This document shows positions 36,583 through 44,510 of a DNA stretch of 64,000 nucleotides, piece by piece. Location: the NCBI GenBank assembly GCA_023433505.1, contig JAEZCO010000048.1, positions 104,211 through 168,210 of the forward strand, in the 5' to 3' direction. A model generated the notes under the pieces. The model made no database searches, was not told the origin of the DNA, and saw nothing but the letters and a program-made list of their open reading frames with translations. The DNA comes from Bacillota bacterium (GTDB lineage Bacteria > Bacillota > Clostridia > Acetivibrionales > DTU013). Each line of letters starts with the position of its first letter. Position 1 is the first letter of the stretch. A program made the position numbers and the translations under genes.

Positions 36583-37539
36583 ATGAAATTGATTTTTAAA
36601 GGGAACTCGAATTTCACTGGGAAACCGCGGTTAAAATCTACCGGTAGCAACAAAAGCACAATCTTATATTGGATGTGTATTCCAGGCATAATACTTTACA
36701 TCCTGTTTAAATATGTGCCCATGGCAGGGATCATCATAGCCTTTCAGAATTTCAACCCCTTTGTCGGGATCAGCGGCTATTGGACTAGCAAATTTGTGGG
36801 CTTTCACTGGTTCCTGATACTTTTCCATCAGGCCAAATTTTTACAGATTTTAACGAATTCCCTCTTGCTTGGCCTTTATGGGATCGTATTCGGATTTCCT
36901 GCGCCTATCATCCTCGCCCTGCTTTTCAACGAAGTACGCAACAGCAAATTTCGAAAGTTGTCCCAGTCTATTACCTACATCCCGCATTTTCTTTCGTGGG
37001 CGGTTGTCGGTTCGGTGATCCTTCAGATGCTTTCTCCGATGGGTGGAATCATCAACCAGCTGGTTACCCTGTTGGGTTTCAAGGCCCAATATTTTGCCCA
37101 GGATCCTCACTATGCCAGGGCAATTGTAATTATTTCGGGAATATGGAAGGAAGCGGGATGGGATTCAATTTTATATATAGCTGCTATAACCGGAATAGAC
37201 TTATCTTTATACGAAGCAGCTATTGTCGACGGAGCAAACCGGTGGAAACAAACAGTCCACATCACCCTTCCAAGCATAATGCCCATCATCACCATTTGTC
37301 TGATCTTATCGGTGGGCAGGATACTGGATACGGGGTTTGAACAGATTTACATGTTTTACAATGCAAAAATCGACCCTGTCATCGATGTGTTTGCCACCTA
37401 CGCGTACCGGGTCGGCATAGGAAACGGCCAGTTCAGCTATATAACGGCGCTGGGGCTGTTCAACAACCTGATAGGCATCATCCTGGTGCTTGGCGCAGAC
37501 AGGATTTCGAAAAAAGTAACGGATCAAGGTATCTGGTGA
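36583..37539 (+). CDS. sugar ABC transporter permease, LplB type (second importer)
   Basis: A 318-residue permease with six helices, starting with ILYWMCIPGIILYILFKYVP near residue 24. Family blocks: MAGIIIAFQNFNPFVG, FGFPAPIILALLFNEVRN and the EAA loop YEAAIVDGANRWKQTVHITLP. GGAGG precedes the ATG by eight bases. First gene of a permease-permease-binding protein unit; no ATPase gene nearby. Its promoter carries the same direct repeats as the glycosidase operon, which suggests that it imports the sugar those enzymes break down. Confidence 0.93.
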   Translation: MKLIFKGNSNFTGKPRLKSTGSNKSTILYWMCIPGIILYILFKYVPMAGIIIAFQNFNPFVGISGYWTSKFVGFHWFLILFHQAKFLQILTNSLLLGLYGIVFGFPAPIILALLFNEVRNSKFRKLSQSITYIPHFLSWAVVGSVILQMLSPMGGIINQLVTLLGFKAQYFAQDPHYARAIVIISGIWKEAGWDSILYIAAITGIDLSLYEAAIVDGANRWKQTVHITLPSIMPIITICLILSVGRILDTGFEQIYMFYNAKIDPVIDVFATYAYRVGIGNGQFSYITALGLFNNLIGIILVLGADRISKKVTDQGIW

Positions 37540-37565
37540 GCTAAAAACTTGAGGAGACGTAGTTT

Positions 37566-38444
37566 ATGATAAAAAAGAGAACTCCCGCTGAAAAATCCTT
37601 TCAAGCGTTCAATTATTTTGTATTAACATTTTTGTCATTTATTACATTATATCCTTTCTGGAACCAACTGTGCGTATCCCTGAGCGGGCCTTCGCCGGTA
37701 AAGCTGAACAAGGTGTATTTTATCCCCCTTTCGATGCAGCTTGATGCGTACAGGTATTTGAACGATTCGGGTTTATTCTGGAAAGGTTTCCGGTTTACCG
37801 GGATGATTACCATCGTGGGGACCGTGTTCAGTATCTTTATGACGGTGCTTTTTGCCTATCCCCTGGCAAAGAAAAATTTCCGCTGGAGAGGCCCTCTGAC
37901 CACCATGATTTTAATCACCATGTTTTTCAGCGGAGGACTGATTCCCGAATATTTGCTTTACAAGCAACTGCATCTGATCGATAATGTCCTGGTTTATATC
38001 ATACCGGGGGCCTTATCCACCTGGAATATCCTGATCCTGAGGAATTTCTTCCAGGAGATTCCCGCTGAGATCGAAGAGTCGGCGCTGATCGACGGAGCTA
38101 ACGAATTCAATGTGCTGATCAGGATCATTATTCCCATGTCGGTGCCTGCCATCCTTACCATCACGCTCTGGGGTATTGTAGGACGATGGAACACTTTTGC
38201 ACAATGCATCTATTTTACGAAATCCGAGTCGCTGCGCACATTGCAGGTTGATCTAAGAAATATCGTTACAGGAAACAACGTACAGGAGGGCTATGCCTAT
38301 ATAAGCCCCGAGTACAGTAAAATGACCCAGCAGTCAATTTCTGCAGCTGCCATTATTATGACGACTTTGCCCATGCTTATTGTATACCCCTTCATACAGA
38401 AATATTTTGTCAAGGGAATCATTGTCGGATCCCTCAAAGGCTGA
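37566..38444 (+). CDS. sugar ABC transporter permease, YtcP type (second importer)
   Basis: A 292-residue permease, partner of the preceding one. Six predicted helices; AYPLAKKNFRWRGPLTTMIL, LILRNFFQEIPAEIEESALI (the EAA loop, here ESALIDGANEF) and the C-terminal KYFVKGIIVGSLKG are typical. The Glu-Ser-Ala variant of the first EAA positions is a small deviation. It lies 27 bases after the first permease gene and is followed by a short leader reading frame and the binding-protein gene. Confidence 0.92.
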   Translation: MIKKRTPAEKSFQAFNYFVLTFLSFITLYPFWNQLCVSLSGPSPVKLNKVYFIPLSMQLDAYRYLNDSGLFWKGFRFTGMITIVGTVFSIFMTVLFAYPLAKKNFRWRGPLTTMILITMFFSGGLIPEYLLYKQLHLIDNVLVYIIPGALSTWNILILRNFFQEIPAEIEESALIDGANEFNVLIRIIIPMSVPAILTITLWGIVGRWNTFAQCIYFTKSESLRTLQVDLRNIVTGNNVQEGYAYISPEYSKMTQQSISAAAIIMTTLPMLIVYPFIQKYFVKGIIVGSLKG

Positions 38445-38459
38445 TGGGAGGACTATAAA

Positions 38460-38498
38460 TGCAAAATTTTATAAAGATTATTTTGCGTTCTATATAGT
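38460..38498 (+). CDS. possible 12-residue leader peptide
   Basis: ATG at 38460 follows GGGAGGAC and encodes MQNFIKIILRSI then TAG, 26 bases before the binding-protein start. The DNA also forms GCAAAAT-N12-ATTTTGC. Whether it is translated is unknown; it could couple or attenuate the next gene. It may also be chance. Confidence 0.3.
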
Positions 38499-38523
38499 AT
38501 AATAAAATTTAAGGAGGCTCAGT

Positions 38524-40227
38524 ATGAAAAAAACGGTCTTAAGAACAGAGCTGGTCATTCTTTTAGCTGCCATGATGCTGTCAATTTTTGCTGCATGCAG
38601 CGGCAGCGGAACGCCCACAGACAAAACTACCGGCAAGCCGGTCAGTTCGGAAATAGCAGCACAGAGCAATCCTCAGGTTTCATGGGAAAGTGCGCCGGTA
38701 GTCACGGTCATGCACGGGGATACTACCTCGGCGCAAAGGACGGCATCACAGCTTGACCCGGTTGACAATCCCTATTCCCGTTACATTTTTGAAAAAACAG
38801 GCGTCAAGATCAAGATTGACTGGCAGGCCGGCGAAGGGGATACTTATAATGAAAAGGTCTATCTGACGCTGGCATCCGGAAATGCGCCCGACCTGATAAA
38901 TCTCGGCGGGAATGACCAGTTTGCCCAGAAAATAGCAAGGTCCGGCGCACTGGAGCCGTTAAATGAATCCATTGACAAGTATCCGAGCCTTACCAAGGTT
39001 TATAATGAAGAGTACTGGAAAGAGTTTTCATTTGATTCTAACAAATACCTCCTGAAAGGGATTGTGACAAATCCCTTAAATCAACGGTGTACCTTAATCC
39101 GGCAGGACTGGCTGGAGAAACTGAAACTTCCTGTACCGTCCACCGTCAATGAGCTGTTTGATACCGTAAAGGCATTTATGGCGGCAAAACCCGACGGACA
39201 GCCTGTGCTTGGTTTGACGGGAAGGTCCAATTTCAATTACTTCTATACGCTGAGTACTGCATACGGGTGTCCCAACTATGATCTTGAATACGGTTTCACT
39301 TATATCGACAAGGCAAATAAGAAACTGGTATTCTGGAATACAACCGATGCTGCAAGAGCCTATTTTGCAGAATGTGAAAAGTGGAACAAAGCCGGAATGA
39401 TCGACCCTGAACTCATATCTGCAAACGGCGCAAACTTCTGGAACAAAATCGATAACGGCAATGTGGGAGTCATCAGCTACAGGGCGGATTCCGCAGGCTG
39501 GCTGTCAACGGAAATCCGGCAGGCCCAAAAGAACAATAACGCTGTCCTTGCAGTACTGCCCGCACTGAAAGGTACGGGCTTCAAGGATCCCGACGGGACC
39601 AGCGAAGGCTTTATCGAATCCGACAATCCCTTTGAAGGCTATTGGGCCGTACCCAGGGGGACAAAAAATATCGACAATATCTTAAAGATTTTTGACTGGG
39701 AAGATTCGGCAGAAGGGTCTGTTTTGAATCTGCTGGGCATGGAAGGAATCGAGTGGAGCAAGGACGGCAACGGAGCCATTGTCTTAGATAAGGACAACGC
39801 CAACAAGGTAGGCTTTGCAACCGATTACGCCTTTACCTGCGACAGGACCGCTATAACTCCTGAAATCCAGGCACTGCTGGACCAGAACGGTTCCGGCGGC
39901 GGAGATACGGCGAACAATTTCAAATATGACACCGCAGAGGATGCACAGGCACGTTTCAAAGCCGCATTCGCCGTCAATGACACCCAGGTGGTACCTCCCC
40001 AGAAGTGGGCGGCGACAATACCCCAATTGCCGGAGCAGGATCAATATAACGATGTTGCCAATGCCTATCTGGCGTTGTACGTAAAAATGGTTACCGGAGA
40101 GATGGACGCAACGAAGGATTCCGATTGGCAGGCATATTTGAAAGCAGTGGAGGATGCGGGGATTAATGTCATTAATAAAGCAAAGGAAGCATACCTGCTT
40201 CAAAATAAACCCGAATTTTTTCAATAA
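38524..40227 (+). CDS. sugar ABC transporter substrate-binding lipoprotein (second importer)
   Basis: A 567-residue extracellular binding protein. The signal peptide ends in IFAACSG, giving lipidated Cys near residue 24, followed by a Ser/Thr/Gly linker. Body blocks ASGNAPDLINLGGNDQFAQK, TLIRQDWLEKLKLPVPSTV and EYGFTYIDKANKKLVFWN fit LplA/YtcQ-type binding proteins. AAGGAGG precedes the ATG. It delivers substrate to the permeases at 36583 and 37566. The stop codon is followed by a long perfect hairpin at 40262-40306, as is the binding-protein gene of the first importer. Confidence 0.92.
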   Translation: MKKTVLRTELVILLAAMMLSIFAACSGSGTPTDKTTGKPVSSEIAAQSNPQVSWESAPVVTVMHGDTTSAQRTASQLDPVDNPYSRYIFEKTGVKIKIDWQAGEGDTYNEKVYLTLASGNAPDLINLGGNDQFAQKIARSGALEPLNESIDKYPSLTKVYNEEYWKEFSFDSNKYLLKGIVTNPLNQRCTLIRQDWLEKLKLPVPSTVNELFDTVKAFMAAKPDGQPVLGLTGRSNFNYFYTLSTAYGCPNYDLEYGFTYIDKANKKLVFWNTTDAARAYFAECEKWNKAGMIDPELISANGANFWNKIDNGNVGVISYRADSAGWLSTEIRQAQKNNNAVLAVLPALKGTGFKDPDGTSEGFIESDNPFEGYWAVPRGTKNIDNILKIFDWEDSAEGSVLNLLGMEGIEWSKDGNGAIVLDKDNANKVGFATDYAFTCDRTAITPEIQALLDQNGSGGGDTANNFKYDTAEDAQARFKAAFAVNDTQVVPPQKWAATIPQLPEQDQYNDVANAYLALYVKMVTGEMDATKDSDWQAYLKAVEDAGINVINKAKEAYLLQNKPEFFQ

Positions 40228-40261
40228 GCACGGGTGAAAATAACCGCATATAGCAGGATGA

Positions 40262-40306
40262 GACAGAGTAGTCTGCAGGCCAACGCCAATTGCGGACTAC
40301 TCTGTC
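40262..40306 (+). terminator. 12-15-bp stem-loop after second binding-protein gene
   Basis: GACAGAGTAGTC (40262-40273) pairs perfectly with GACTACTCTGTC (40295-40306); three more pairs (GCA/TGC) extend it inward past one mismatch. No T run follows. It may protect the upstream mRNA or partly separate the importer from the regulator gene. Confidence 0.65.
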
Positions 40307-40316
40307 GGCTATAAAG

Positions 40317-40346
40317 ATTGTTGCTGCGGTAAGTTTATGGTATAAT
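40317..40346 (+). promoter_or_regulatory. possible promoter of the membrane AraC regulator
   Basis: A perfect TATAAT at 40341-40346 with a weak -35 (ATTGTT, 40317-40322, 18-base spacer). If used, transcription starts near 40353 and the TTG at 40346 cannot be the start codon. Confidence 0.45.
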
Positions 40347-40381
40347 TGAAATACTCAAGTTCGGGAGAGAATACTCTTTAT

Positions 40382-42841
40382 ATGGTGCCATTGTCGGTTA
40401 CTGATGATTTGACAGTGGTGCTACTTTGGGTGGTGACTGATATCAAAAGTTTTAATGGTAGAATGTTCCATAGACATTTCCTGCTTTTTACAGCCAATTT
40501 GATATTTTTCATATTGATATTGAGCTATGTCATCTACTTCGTTTTTGTTCAAGGTTTTCTGCAAAAACAGTATTTTCAGGCCAATGTCAACAATCTCAAC
40601 AATGTGGGGAATTCCGTCGAATATTTTTTGAACAAGGCCGACGACATTGCCCTGCATTATTCGCTGATCAACAGGGAAGCCCTGGCCTATGCCTATAAGG
40701 ATATAAAGCTTGACTACTCCTTCTTTCAATTTCTTTCCCGGATGAGAGACCAGAAGTTTTTTGATGAAAATATCAACTCTACCTATATCTATTATCAAAA
40801 CTCCGGCAAGATTATCGACCTAGGCACCAGCGAGGTCGCTACGGTAAAGGACATGGGCAGCAGCGAAAAAAACAGCTTCCTGCAGAACGGCAACTTTTAT
40901 GACACCGGATGGCTGGATGCGCTGAAAGCCAAAAAATTCAACAGTTCCGGCTTTATTTTGTTAAATACGCGAAAGCTTTACCAGGTGAGCAGCGAAAAAA
41001 ATCCGACTGTGTACGAAAAACAGCTGTTGAATCAGCATCCCAATGTCAATGTAATCACTTTGATCCGGCCCCTGGAGAATGATCAGAAAAACATCAAGGG
41101 CGCCGTGATCGTTAATTTGAATGAAAGTGTCCTAAGCCAGTATCTGGAGAGCGCCCGGACGGATTTTCCCCAGACGAGCTTCATCATCAACAGCAATGGC
41201 TATGTGGTCAGCCATTCGGATAAGAGCGTTTTAAACAAGGATCTTTCAAGTGTGGATTATGTTCATGACATCATTGGCAACCCAAGCAGCGAAGGCTATT
41301 TTACCGGTGTGGTAAACGGTATAAAAAGCGAGGTCATCTATGTTAAATCAAGCCATGTCGAATGGATATATATTTCTTCCATACCCTACAACTTTATCAC
41401 CCGGGATTTGAACAACCTCACAAAGTTCATACTGATCATCGTATTCCTGATTTTAGGCAGCGCCGTCGTATCCCTTTATTTTATGACGAAAAGGATCTAT
41501 TCTCCCATTGAAAAGATCTTTGAGAAAATCAAAGGGATCTCAAATACAAAAAAGCCGGATATGTTAAAAAGCGAAGTAAAAGTGGTGGAAGCCCTCGTGG
41601 ATAATTTTAAACAGAATTACGACCATTTGGGCAAAATGGTCTTTGACAATTTCTATTTATTGAAATATGATTTTTTAAATAAACTGATCCTGGGCGAATG
41701 CAGCGATGAGGAAAAGGAAAACGGCTTCCGGGAGTATATGATTGATTTCCGGCACGATAAATTTACCGTTGTCAATGTTGAAATTGATGAATATGTGACG
41801 GTCCTAAATTCTTATAAGGTTCAGGATATTTATTTAATAAAACAGGCGATTATCAATATTGCGGAGGAAATATTAAATTCGGAATATAGTGCAGTCGGTA
41901 CGGTTATAAACCAGCGAAACATATCGCTGATACTCAATACCGACACCAATTCCCTGAATAAGACGAAGCTTGGCAGCTGCCTTAAAAATATAGCCGATAT
42001 GGTAAATAAATACCTGAATGTATCCATCAGCTCTGGCGTCGGCAATATCAAATACAGCCTGAAGGATTTGCGGCAGGCCTATAACGAAGCTGAAGCAGCG
42101 CTTGCCAATAAATTGCACAAAGGAAAAAGCACCATCCTCTATTTCGACGAAGTTAAAAGTGTGGAGGAGATTTACGGAGATTCCGGAATCGACGACCGGT
42201 TAATCGACTTCATCAAAGCGGGCCAAAAGGAAAAGTGCCTGCGAATCCTGGAAGACATGACCGTGAAAATCAAGGAAAGCAGCTTGAAAAGGAAACAGGT
42301 TGAAAATATTTTTATCGAGTTTTCCATCCTGATCCGCAAGCTGTTGAACAATACGGAAAAGAGCTTCGATGAGGTCTGCGGCATCAGGTTTTCCGATGTG
42401 CTGGGCTTTATCGATTCCTTTGAAACCCTGGACGAACTGAAGAAATATATGGAAGGCATATTGTCAAGCGTGTGTGATTTTTACCTGGATGCAAAGCGGA
42501 ACCACAATGAAGAGCTTATCGCAAAAGTAATAAGCTATATCGACAACCACTACTTTGAGGAGCTTTCCCTTGACAGTGTTTCTTCCATGCTGAAGCTTAC
42601 CCCGCAATATATAAGCAAACTCATCAAAGACATTGAAGGAATCAATTTTCTTGATTACCTTACGGATGTACGTATTAAGAAATCAAAGCAGCTCCTGCTT
42701 AAAACGGATCTGCCGGTTCAACAGGTGGCTGAGAGGGTCGGTTATACCTGCTACAGAACTTATCTAGAGCAGTTTAAGGTCCGCACGGGAATGATTCCGA
42801 CACAGTACAGGAAATTCAACAATAAAATAGCAGACTCCTAG
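40382..42841 (+). CDS. membrane-anchored AraC-family regulator (YesS/YtdP-like)
   Basis: A one-component regulator of about 819 residues. One helix near residues 32-55 (FLLFTANLIFFILILSYVIY), an extracellular dCache-like sensor of about 270 residues, a second helix (FILIIVFLILGSAVVSLYFM), a cytoplasmic linker with a GGDEF-like fold remnant, and a C-terminal AraC double helix-turn-helix (VSSMLKLTPQYISKLIKDIE, ERVGYTCYRTYLEQFKVRTG). The frame is open to a TTG at 40346, but that overlaps a TATAAT; ATG at 40382 was chosen with GGGAGAG upstream, and ATG at 40463 is an alternative. It follows the second importer and is the best candidate for the factor that reads the shared direct repeats at 28085 and 36389. 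Confidence 0.85.
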   Translation: MVPLSVTDDLTVVLLWVVTDIKSFNGRMFHRHFLLFTANLIFFILILSYVIYFVFVQGFLQKQYFQANVNNLNNVGNSVEYFLNKADDIALHYSLINREALAYAYKDIKLDYSFFQFLSRMRDQKFFDENINSTYIYYQNSGKIIDLGTSEVATVKDMGSSEKNSFLQNGNFYDTGWLDALKAKKFNSSGFILLNTRKLYQVSSEKNPTVYEKQLLNQHPNVNVITLIRPLENDQKNIKGAVIVNLNESVLSQYLESARTDFPQTSFIINSNGYVVSHSDKSVLNKDLSSVDYVHDIIGNPSSEGYFTGVVNGIKSEVIYVKSSHVEWIYISSIPYNFITRDLNNLTKFILIIVFLILGSAVVSLYFMTKRIYSPIEKIFEKIKGISNTKKPDMLKSEVKVVEALVDNFKQNYDHLGKMVFDNFYLLKYDFLNKLILGECSDEEKENGFREYMIDFRHDKFTVVNVEIDEYVTVLNSYKVQDIYLIKQAIINIAEEILNSEYSAVGTVINQRNISLILNTDTNSLNKTKLGSCLKNIADMVNKYLNVSISSGVGNIKYSLKDLRQAYNEAEAALANKLHKGKSTILYFDEVKSVEEIYGDSGIDDRLIDFIKAGQKEKCLRILEDMTVKIKESSLKRKQVENIFIEFSILIRKLLNNTEKSFDEVCGIRFSDVLGFIDSFETLDELKKYMEGILSSVCDFYLDAKRNHNEELIAKVISYIDNHYFEELSLDSVSSMLKLTPQYISKLIKDIEGINFLDYLTDVRIKKSKQLLLKTDLPVQQVAERVGYTCYRTYLEQFKVRTGMIPTQYRKFNNKIADS

Positions 42842-42863
42842 AACAAAAATTTTCTGCGAGCCA

Positions 42864-42893
42864 TTGCCGGCACCAAAACCAGGAAGCCGGCAA
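42864..42893. terminator. hairpin after the membrane AraC gene
   Basis: TTGCCGGC (42864-42871) pairs with GCCGGCAA (42886-42893). No T run. The rest of the 42842-43110 gap shows nothing certain; the next gene has a GGGAGG ribosome site. Confidence 0.4.
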
Positions 42894-43110
42894 GGGCTTC
42901 ATATAAGCCATTTTGCGTGATCTTCTCCATGAAGTGGAATACAAAAACATAAATCCAGTGCTAAAAAATATAAAGCCGTTGTATAGAATTAAAAACATTC
43001 TGCATCTAAAATTGAATTAACAAGCTTGAACCGGGTCAAACATTTATTTTATGAAAATCTGGTCCTAATCCGGCAAGCAAATTGAAATGTTTCCATCCGG
43101 GAGGTAGGAC

Positions 43111-43719
43111 ATGACAGAGGAAAGGATGGCCGAAGGCCGCTCTTCCAGGGAAAAGCTGGACAGCTACAAAGCTGCCATGCTGTGGGATAAGACGGCCCAA
43201 TTCAGAGCCGTTGTCTATGCAAGGCTCATGCGGAGGATGGCGGATGCTTTCGGCGAGGATGTACTGGACATCGCCGAAAATATCCGAAGAGAAGATGGGA
43301 AGTATTCCGGAGACCTGTCCGTTGATATTATCGCCAATGAAAAAAAGTATAATGAAGATCCGTCGGTATTGATAAAAGAAATGGATGAATATTGGCATCG
43401 CATGGGCGGAGCATGGGGAGTGACCTGTATATGCGACTTTAACGGAGTACCTGAAAAGAGATATCATGAGCTTCGCTGCGTCCGGTGTACCTATTCCGAA
43501 GCTTTTCGCTCGGTGAATGAAGAAAAGATCGGTATTACCTGGTGCTGTTGGGATATGGGCTTTACATCCGCCTTCCACCCTCTTTTCTGCCAATACATGC
43601 CTTTGCACATGCTAAAAGGGGATGCTGTCTGTTATCAGATAAGAAAAATGGCTGATTCGCCGGAAGAGCAGGAATGGCTGAATTCCACCCGGCACAACGG
43701 TTGGAGGAGCTGGAAATAA
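43111..43719 (+). CDS. ATC-hydrolase-like protein (L-2-amino-thiazoline-4-carboxylate hydrolase family)
   Basis: A 202-residue protein that resembles the ATC hydrolase family, named for an enzyme opening the thiazoline ring in cysteine synthesis by Pseudomonas. Conserved parts are near the C-terminus: YHELRCVRCTYSEAFRSVNE, GITWCCWDMGFTSAFHPLF and MLKGDAVCYQIRKM. Several cysteines (CVRC, WCCWD, DAVC) are typical. Most family members in Clostridia are uncharacterised and lie in catabolic gene clusters. GGGAGG precedes the ATG. It starts a new same-strand run ending at 56913 and is followed 19 bases later by a GNAT gene. The true substrate is unknown. Confidence 0.72.
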   Translation: MTEERMAEGRSSREKLDSYKAAMLWDKTAQFRAVVYARLMRRMADAFGEDVLDIAENIRREDGKYSGDLSVDIIANEKKYNEDPSVLIKEMDEYWHRMGGAWGVTCICDFNGVPEKRYHELRCVRCTYSEAFRSVNEEKIGITWCCWDMGFTSAFHPLFCQYMPLHMLKGDAVCYQIRKMADSPEEQEWLNSTRHNGWRSWK

Positions 43720-43738
43720 CTATCGGAGGGATAGCGTA

Positions 43739-44449
43739 ATGCCATTGCATAGGGAATTGTTTAAGGATCTGCCTCCGGCAGAAGAGTTATTGAAGAATTA
43801 TAAAAGCTTTCTTGATTCAGCCAGGGACGCAGACGGCTATTACTACCTGGTGCAGGAAATAGCGGAGAAATACGGAGGATTGGCTTATGAACTTGCGGAG
43901 GAAGTTTTTAAGGCGTCGGATATGAAATATGATCCTGTCCTGCTGAGGACCCGCGGAGCAGTTCGCCGCGCGGATTATGCCTTTGATGGGATCAACGTAT
44001 ACGATATCCGTGTCAGAAGGTACGAACCGGGTATGGAACAGGATATTGTGCGGATATACAACCGCGAAATCAGGAAAATATCCTGGGATGCGCTTATGGA
44101 GGAGGAGTACTTTTTGAGGAACATTGCGGACAAATCTGATACGGAAGGACTTTTTGCCGCATATAACCAAAATGATAAGGCAGTGGGATTTGTTCACTGC
44201 TGCTCCGATATAAGCGGCAGCAGCATCGAAGCCCTGTTTTTCCTGCCGGGCAGGATACATGAATGCGTCGGCAAAATACTGCTTGAGTCTGCGAGGAAAT
44301 ATTTCGCAGCAAAAGGCGAAAGTCGTATAAGTATCTTGACCGGACGCATTGATTATCCCTTTTATACGGAAATAAAGGCGGATAGAATGGGAGAGTTCCA
44401 ATCAAAGCTTGGACATATATCCGACAGGCTGAAGGATATTGATGAATAG
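43739..44449 (+). CDS. GNAT-like acetyltransferase domain protein
   Basis: A 236-residue protein with a helical N-terminal ~85 residues and a C-terminal part that looks like a GNAT fold: IRVRRYEPGMEQDIVRIYNRE at its start, GLFAAYNQNDKAVGFVHCCSD as strands 2-4, and LPGRIHECVGKILLESARKYF in the place of the acetyl-CoA-binding loop, though the usual Q/RxxGxG/A motif is poorly kept (GRIHECVGKI). It could transfer an acyl group to an amino sugar or have lost activity. It lies between the ATC-hydrolase-like and GH38 genes with short spacing, so is probably part of their operon. Confidence 0.55.
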   Translation: MPLHRELFKDLPPAEELLKNYKSFLDSARDADGYYYLVQEIAEKYGGLAYELAEEVFKASDMKYDPVLLRTRGAVRRADYAFDGINVYDIRVRRYEPGMEQDIVRIYNREIRKISWDALMEEEYFLRNIADKSDTEGLFAAYNQNDKAVGFVHCCSDISGSSIEALFFLPGRIHECVGKILLESARKYFAAKGESRISILTGRIDYPFYTEIKADRMGEFQSKLGHISDRLKDIDE

Positions 44450-44510
44450 CAATATGGAATGAATTTGTAACCGCAGTATCGGATTTTACAACATAAAAGA
44501 GGGTGTAAGA

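Noticed and set aside
36471..36599. 42-codon frame starting at ATG 36471 before the second importer
   Set aside because: Its ATG overlaps the predicted -10 element and it runs into the permease start; no ribosome site.
40346..40381. TTG at 40346 as start of the membrane AraC gene
   Set aside because: It overlaps a perfect TATAAT, so it would lie upstream of the transcription start; ATG at 40382 or 40463 is likelier.
42842..43020. 30-codon minus-strand frame (MEKITQNGLYEALAG...) after the membrane AraC gene
   Set aside because: It spans the TTGCCGGC hairpin, has no ribosome site and no recognisable similarity.
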